Source: DASPWV01 sp046727855
GTDB lineage: Bacteria > Acidobacteriota > Vicinamibacteria > Vicinamibacterales > UBA2999
DNA: 9,803 bases
Assembly: GCA_046727855.1 (NCBI GenBank)
Contig: JBKPDL010000172.1
Location: 1 to 9,803 of the forward strand
Reading direction: 5' to 3'
Of the stretch, positions 6,787 to 9,803 are shown one piece after another (within the stretch, counting starts at the first letter, position 1; every line of letters begins with the position of its first letter). The notes beneath the pieces were generated by a model, which did no database searches, was not told the DNA's origin, and saw only the letters and a list, made by a program, of their open reading frames with translations. A program made the position numbers and the translations under genes.

Positions 6787-9638
6787 ACTATGCGTGCCCC
6801 TATCTGACCAACTCTTGCGCCCACGTAACTGTCGCGCACGCCGAAATTCGACGCGCGATCGTCGGTTGACAAAAACGCCTGTGATGCGTCGCTATTGAAC
6901 AAGTTGAAGATGTCGCCGCTCAACTCGACACGCGTCCCATGCGGCAGATCGAACGTTTTCTGGATTCGCAGGTTGACCAGGTGCGCGTTGTCCGACGCCA
7001 GCATGTCGATGTCGCGTCGTCGCGCCCGTGAATACATCGGGTTGAAGAAGGGATCCGACACCGCGCGTCCGTTCGAGAGCACGATGCGTGGCGCCGTCGC
7101 GTTGAGCGCGAAGTCGCCCGTGGTGATATCGAAGCGGCGGCCCTGGCTGTACGAGTAGAACACCGAGAACATCGTGTCGAATGGCAAGCGCACGAAGGAC
7201 GACACGCGTCCATGGTGGCGTGGATTGGTCCAATCGGTCTGGTCGTCCGCGGGGCTGAAGCCGAGATACTGCAACGTGTCGGAGGTCGGGTTCCAGCGCG
7301 TGCGATAGCGCGAGGAGATCATGTACCAGTAGCTCGAGTTGATACCCCACCGGCCGGCGAAGTTTTTGGTGTAGAGAAACTGAATCGACCGGTTCTGCTG
7401 CCACGTGTAGTTCGGATTGTAGGTGTTGCGCACCGTATCGAAATCCGGGAACGGTCGGCCTAGGAACGCGCCCGTGACCGGATCGCGGAACACGTTCTGA
7501 TCGTCGCCGCTCTGGTAGTCCCAATTGCGCCGCCACAGGAACGTGACCCCCAGGGAGCTGGTGCCGGGAAGCGAGTGTTCCCACCCGCCGCTGAACTCGT
7601 TGACGTAGGTGCGGCCGTTGTGAATGCTGCCGTCCTTCTCGTCTCCGTACGCGACGCCGAGCGCAAACTGGCCAGGCAGCGTTTCATTGAGCGTGGGCGC
7701 GATCGTCCGCGGATTCGCGCGCAACACGTCCGTCGTCAACACGTACGGCGCGTGCGACGTGCCGTCGCCGCCGCCAAGATCGAGCCACTCGTAGCTGCGA
7801 TTCGCGGTGGCGCGAAACACGCCAAGCTTTCCCGCCTCCCACGCAATGCCGACGTTGGGCATGCTGACCGTTTGATGGAACTCGCGGTCCGCTGTGTTGG
7901 TGGGGAAATTCGCCGGCAGACGCGGACCGAGAACGGCTTCTCGATCCTTGGTGTAGATGCTGTTGGTTTCAACCCGCAATCCGGCTTTGATGGAGAGCGT
8001 CGGCGTCGGCTTCCAGCGATCCTGAAAATAGAACGCGTAGTGACGCTCGTAGGCCTCGTTCTCGATCGTGGCGCCGGTGCCCGCGAAATTACGGAGCGTG
8101 CGCCGCTCGAACAGAACATCCGCGTTGCCGGTGGTGCCAGGCGGGCGAAAGTAATACTCGACGGGTTGCACGTCGCTGCTCGTGACGTTGCGAATGAACG
8201 GATAGAGATCGGCGCCGCCGCGGAACTCGTGCGAGCCCAGACGATTCACGTAAAACGTCATCGAGGGCGCAAGATACAACATCGATCGATCGGCCTTGTC
8301 GATCGCGCCAAAGCTTCCCTCTTGTGCAATCGTCGTCAAGTTGCCCGCGATGTTACCCGCCGAGTTGGTTTGAATGATTTTCGTCGGCCCGAGCGCATCG
8401 CCGTCGTTCGGCTCCGCGTTCGACGGTTTGCTGATCATCCAGCTGGTGACGAACTGGAACACACGCGTGTTGCTCATCACCCAGTTGTAGTTCGCGCCTA
8501 CCAACGGACCACCGGTAATGCGCGTCCCAAACGCCGACGGGCTCGAGATCTGCATCGTCGCGTTGCTGATGCCCGAGGACAGGTTGGCAAAGTTGCGGCC
8601 CGGCTCCACGGTGCCGCGAATCACGGCGTTTTTTGCGGTGGTGAGGTCGTACTGGAAAGTCGAGGACAAACGGTGATTAGGATTGAGCTGTCCCGTGAGC
8701 TTGACGAAGTACAAGTTACCGCGCCGCTCGCGCGGGACCGGCGCGTTGTTGACCGTCTGATCCTGCTGGATCCGCCGGTACGAGCCGAAGAACCAGATGC
8801 GATCGCGCAGAACGGGACCGCCAAGCGTCATGTCCGGCTGAATGTCGCGCCGGTTGTTCGGCGCAATGCCTTCGACGTTGCTGTCGTTGAAGCGCTTGGG
8901 AATGGCGAAGAAGGCGAACGAGCCATGCAGATCGTTGCCGCCGCTCTTGGTGACGACGTTCATGAACTGCCCCACCATGCTGGCGCCGTCGGATGCCTCG
9001 GCGCCAAGCGCTTTGATCTCGACGTCCTGGATGGCTTCGTAGTTGAGGTTGACGGCGAAGATGTCGCCACCAAAGGGGTCGGTCACGTCCATGCCGTCAA
9101 CGCTCGTCCGCCGTTCCGATCCGCTGGCCTCCTGCGTGTCGGGACGGATATACACACCCGGCACCATCAGCCAGACATCCTGAAAGCGTCGATTCGTCGT
9201 CACGGGCACCGAGGTCAACGCGGTGTTGTTGATGTTCACCGACAGGCCCGCGCGTTCGGTGTCGACGAGAGGACTTTCCGCCTGCACGGTAATGGTTTCC
9301 GTTAGCGAACCAATCGCAAGCGTGATATCGACTTGCGTCACGGCCCCCAGGCGCACGGTCTCATGCCGCACGACGCTTTGAAATCCGGATAGTTCCGCGC
9401 GAATTTCGTACGTGGCCGGCGGCAAGTTGGCGACGCGAAAGATGCCTGCGTTGTCGGTGACACCAGTAAACATCCCCAGCGCTTCTGGACTTTTCAGCGT
9501 TACGGTCACGCCAGGCAACACGCCGCCGTTGGAGTCGACAATGCGGCCTGTGACGGTGCCCGTCGTGGTGCGCTGTCCTAGAGCCAACGAGGGGGTGAGG
9601 AGGAGTACGGCTGCAAAGACCGCGCGGCGCAACGTCAT
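6780..9638 (-). CDS. TonB-dependent outer-membrane receptor with carboxypeptidase-like regulatory domain
   Basis: This 952-residue protein is a TonB-dependent receptor of the Oar-like kind common in Acidobacteriota, probably an outer-membrane channel for an unknown large substrate powered by TonB-ExbBD. Residues 1-21 are a signal peptide (MTLRRAVFAAVLLLTPSLALG, cleavage probably before Q22). Residues about 28-108 are a carboxypeptidase-D regulatory-like beta-sandwich (GTVTGRIVDSNGGVLPGVTVTL; GIFRVANLPPATYEIRAELSGF). The plug spans about 118-235 and ends NVVTKSGGNDLHGSF. The rest is beta-barrel with alternating aromatic strands, ending GQIGARIVF with the C-terminal phenylalanine expected for assembly by the Bam complex, so the protein is complete. 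The ATG at 9638 is preferred over the upstream in-frame ATG at 9773: GGAGG lies six bases before it and the signal peptide then begins at residue 1. Its stop lies inside a short repeat, 45 bases from the permease start. No SusD-like partner is present. Confidence 0.93.
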   Translation of the reverse strand: MTLRRAVFAAVLLLTPSLALGQRTTTGTVTGRIVDSNGGVLPGVTVTLKSPEALGMFTGVTDNAGIFRVANLPPATYEIRAELSGFQSVVRHETVRLGAVTQVDITLAIGSLTETITVQAESPLVDTERAGLSVNINNTALTSVPVTTNRRFQDVWLMVPGVYIRPDTQEASGSERRTSVDGMDVTDPFGGDIFAVNLNYEAIQDVEIKALGAEASDGASMVGQFMNVVTKSGGNDLHGSFAFFAIPKRFNDSNVEGIAPNNRRDIQPDMTLGGPVLRDRIWFFGSYRRIQQDQTVNNAPVPRERRGNLYFVKLTGQLNPNHRLSSTFQYDLTTAKNAVIRGTVEPGRNFANLSSGISNATMQISSPSAFGTRITGGPLVGANYNWVMSNTRVFQFVTSWMISKPSNAEPNDGDALGPTKIIQTNSAGNIAGNLTTIAQEGSFGAIDKADRSMLYLAPSMTFYVNRLGSHEFRGGADLYPFIRNVTSSDVQPVEYYFRPPGTTGNADVLFERRTLRNFAGTGATIENEAYERHYAFYFQDRWKPTPTLSIKAGLRVETNSIYTKDREAVLGPRLPANFPTNTADREFHQTVSMPNVGIAWEAGKLGVFRATANRSYEWLDLGGGDGTSHAPYVLTTDVLRANPRTIAPTLNETLPGQFALGVAYGDEKDGSIHNGRTYVNEFSGGWEHSLPGTSSLGVTFLWRRNWDYQSGDDQNVFRDPVTGAFLGRPFPDFDTVRNTYNPNYTWQQNRSIQFLYTKNFAGRWGINSSYWYMISSRYRTRWNPTSDTLQYLGFSPADDQTDWTNPRHHGRVSSFVRLPFDTMFSVFYSYSQGRRFDITTGDFALNATAPRIVLSNGRAVSDPFFNPMYSRARRRDIDMLASDNAHLVNLRIQKTFDLPHGTRVELSGDIFNLFNSDASQAFLSTDDRASNFGVRDSYVGARVGQIGARIVF

Positions 9639-9644
9639 TGACCA

Positions 9645-9649
9645 CCTCC
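9645..9649 (-). promoter_or_regulatory. Shine-Dalgarno site of the TonB-dependent receptor
   Basis: The minus strand reads GGAGG six bases before the ATG at 9638. It decides between this start and an in-frame ATG 135 bases upstream at 9773. The site begins three bases after the end of the hairpin arm at 9653-9665, so folding of the leader could affect its access. Confidence 0.75.
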
Positions 9650-9652
9650 AGG

Positions 9653-9710
9653 GAACTAGCCAAGGCCCTGCCCTTGATATCCGGCTAACTCCGCGGCCCT
9701 TGGCTAGTTC
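9653..9710 (-). promoter_or_regulatory. Leader inverted repeat next to the receptor ribosome binding site
   Basis: GAACTAGCCAAGG (9653-9665) and CCTTGGCTAGTTC (9698-9710) are perfect 13-base inverted repeats around a 32-base loop. After one mismatch, two more pairs extend the stem inward. On the minus strand the 3' arm finishes three bases before the receptor's GGAGG. The loop contains GGCTAACTC (9683-9691). As RNA, its complement GAGUUAGCC could instead pair with the same 3' arm segment GGCUAGUUC (seven standard pairs and two G-U), so two exclusive folds are possible. There is no T-run, which argues against a simple terminator. A cis-acting translational switch, a protein-binding site or a small repeat element all fit. 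Confidence 0.45.
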
Positions 9711-9723
9711 TTGTTGTTGGCTT

Positions 9724-9740
9724 GGCGCGCTCCGCGCGCC
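9724..9740. other. Short GC-only hairpin
   Basis: GGCGCGC (9724-9730) and GCGCGCC (9734-9740) form a perfect 7-base stem around a 3-base loop, between the two larger inverted repeats upstream of the receptor. No T-run follows on either strand. In GC-rich DNA such a short stem can occur by chance, but it directly abuts the next inverted repeat (9742 on). Confidence 0.35.
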
Positions 9741-9741
9741 G

Positions 9742-9803
9742 TAGACCGTTATGCGGGTCCACAACGCGTACAAAATTCACGTCTGTGGCCGCATAACGGT
9801 CTA
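9742..9803. repeat. Long inverted repeat ending on the last base of the window
   Basis: TAGACCGTTATGCGG (9742-9756) is repeated in perfect inverted form as CCGCATAACGGTCTA (9789-9803). After a two-base bulge (9757-9758), CCACA (9759-9763) pairs with TGTGG (9784-9788). The stem therefore totals 20 pairs around a 20-base loop. The outer end of the right arm coincides with the window edge, so the real element may be longer. It could be a small hairpin element, transposon-end-like inverted repeats, or a fold-back at an assembly end. No transposase or integrase is visible. Confidence 0.6.

Noticed and set aside
7575..9305. A 576-codon open frame on the plus strand
   Set aside because: It is antisense to the receptor barrel and plug, has Arg/Val-rich low-information sequence and no ribosome site or domain. 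It is a shadow of the real gene.
6780..9773. Longer form of the receptor starting at ATG 9773
   Set aside because: The 45 extra residues would be encoded by the inverted-repeat leader and would bury the signal peptide; the ATG at 9638 has a strong ribosome site and begins the signal peptide directly.
9682..9803. Integron attC site
   Set aside because: GTTATGC and GCATAAC are present, but the order of the core sites is reversed relative to one attC and no second complementary core pair or integrase is seen.

Overview
This 9.8 kb window is GC-rich and tightly packed. All six protein-coding genes I can support lie on the minus strand, so the biological reading order runs from base 9803 down to base 1. 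Three gene types point to Acidobacteriota, perhaps a Vicinamibacteria-like lineage: a TonB-dependent receptor with an N-terminal carboxypeptidase-like regulatory domain, an FtsX/MacB-type orphan permease of the acidobacterial duplicated (ADOP) kind, and a one-component winged-helix regulator fused to a membrane domain. A short octamer repeat based on ATTTGGAG fits that picture. This assignment is inferred from gene content, not from a marker gene.

Layout in transcription order: (1) 9639-9803 is a leader or intergenic stretch with three successive inverted repeats; one abuts the receptor's ribosome binding site and another ends exactly on the last base of the window. (2) 6780-9638 is a complete 952-residue TonB-dependent outer-membrane receptor. 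(3) 6735-6786 is a degenerate short tandem repeat, and immediately after it (5112-6734) is an N-terminally truncated ADOP permease that begins inside its first FtsX transmembrane domain. (4) 3677-5071 is a winged-helix regulator with a Gly/Ala-rich polytopic membrane domain. (5) 3065-3571 is a YjbQ/UPF0047 family protein. (6) After a 207-base gap with a possible weak promoter come a Tat-exported 2Fe-2S subunit (2219-2857) and the overlapping molybdopterin-binding large subunit of a xanthine dehydrogenase/aldehyde oxidase family enzyme, which runs off the left edge (2234 to below 1).

The only clear functional partnership is the last pair. The iron-sulfur subunit carries the twin-arginine signal and the large subunit has none, so the assembled molybdo-enzyme is probably exported together by hitchhiking, with electrons leaving through the two 2Fe-2S clusters. 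The receptor, permease remnant, regulator and YjbQ protein are close and co-directional and could be co-transcribed, but nothing in the sequence ties them to one pathway. I saw no tRNA, rRNA, CRISPR array, transposase or convincing factor-independent terminator. The most unusual signals are the leader structures upstream of the receptor and the repeat-associated truncation of the permease; I did not find clear evidence for a new multi-gene system.
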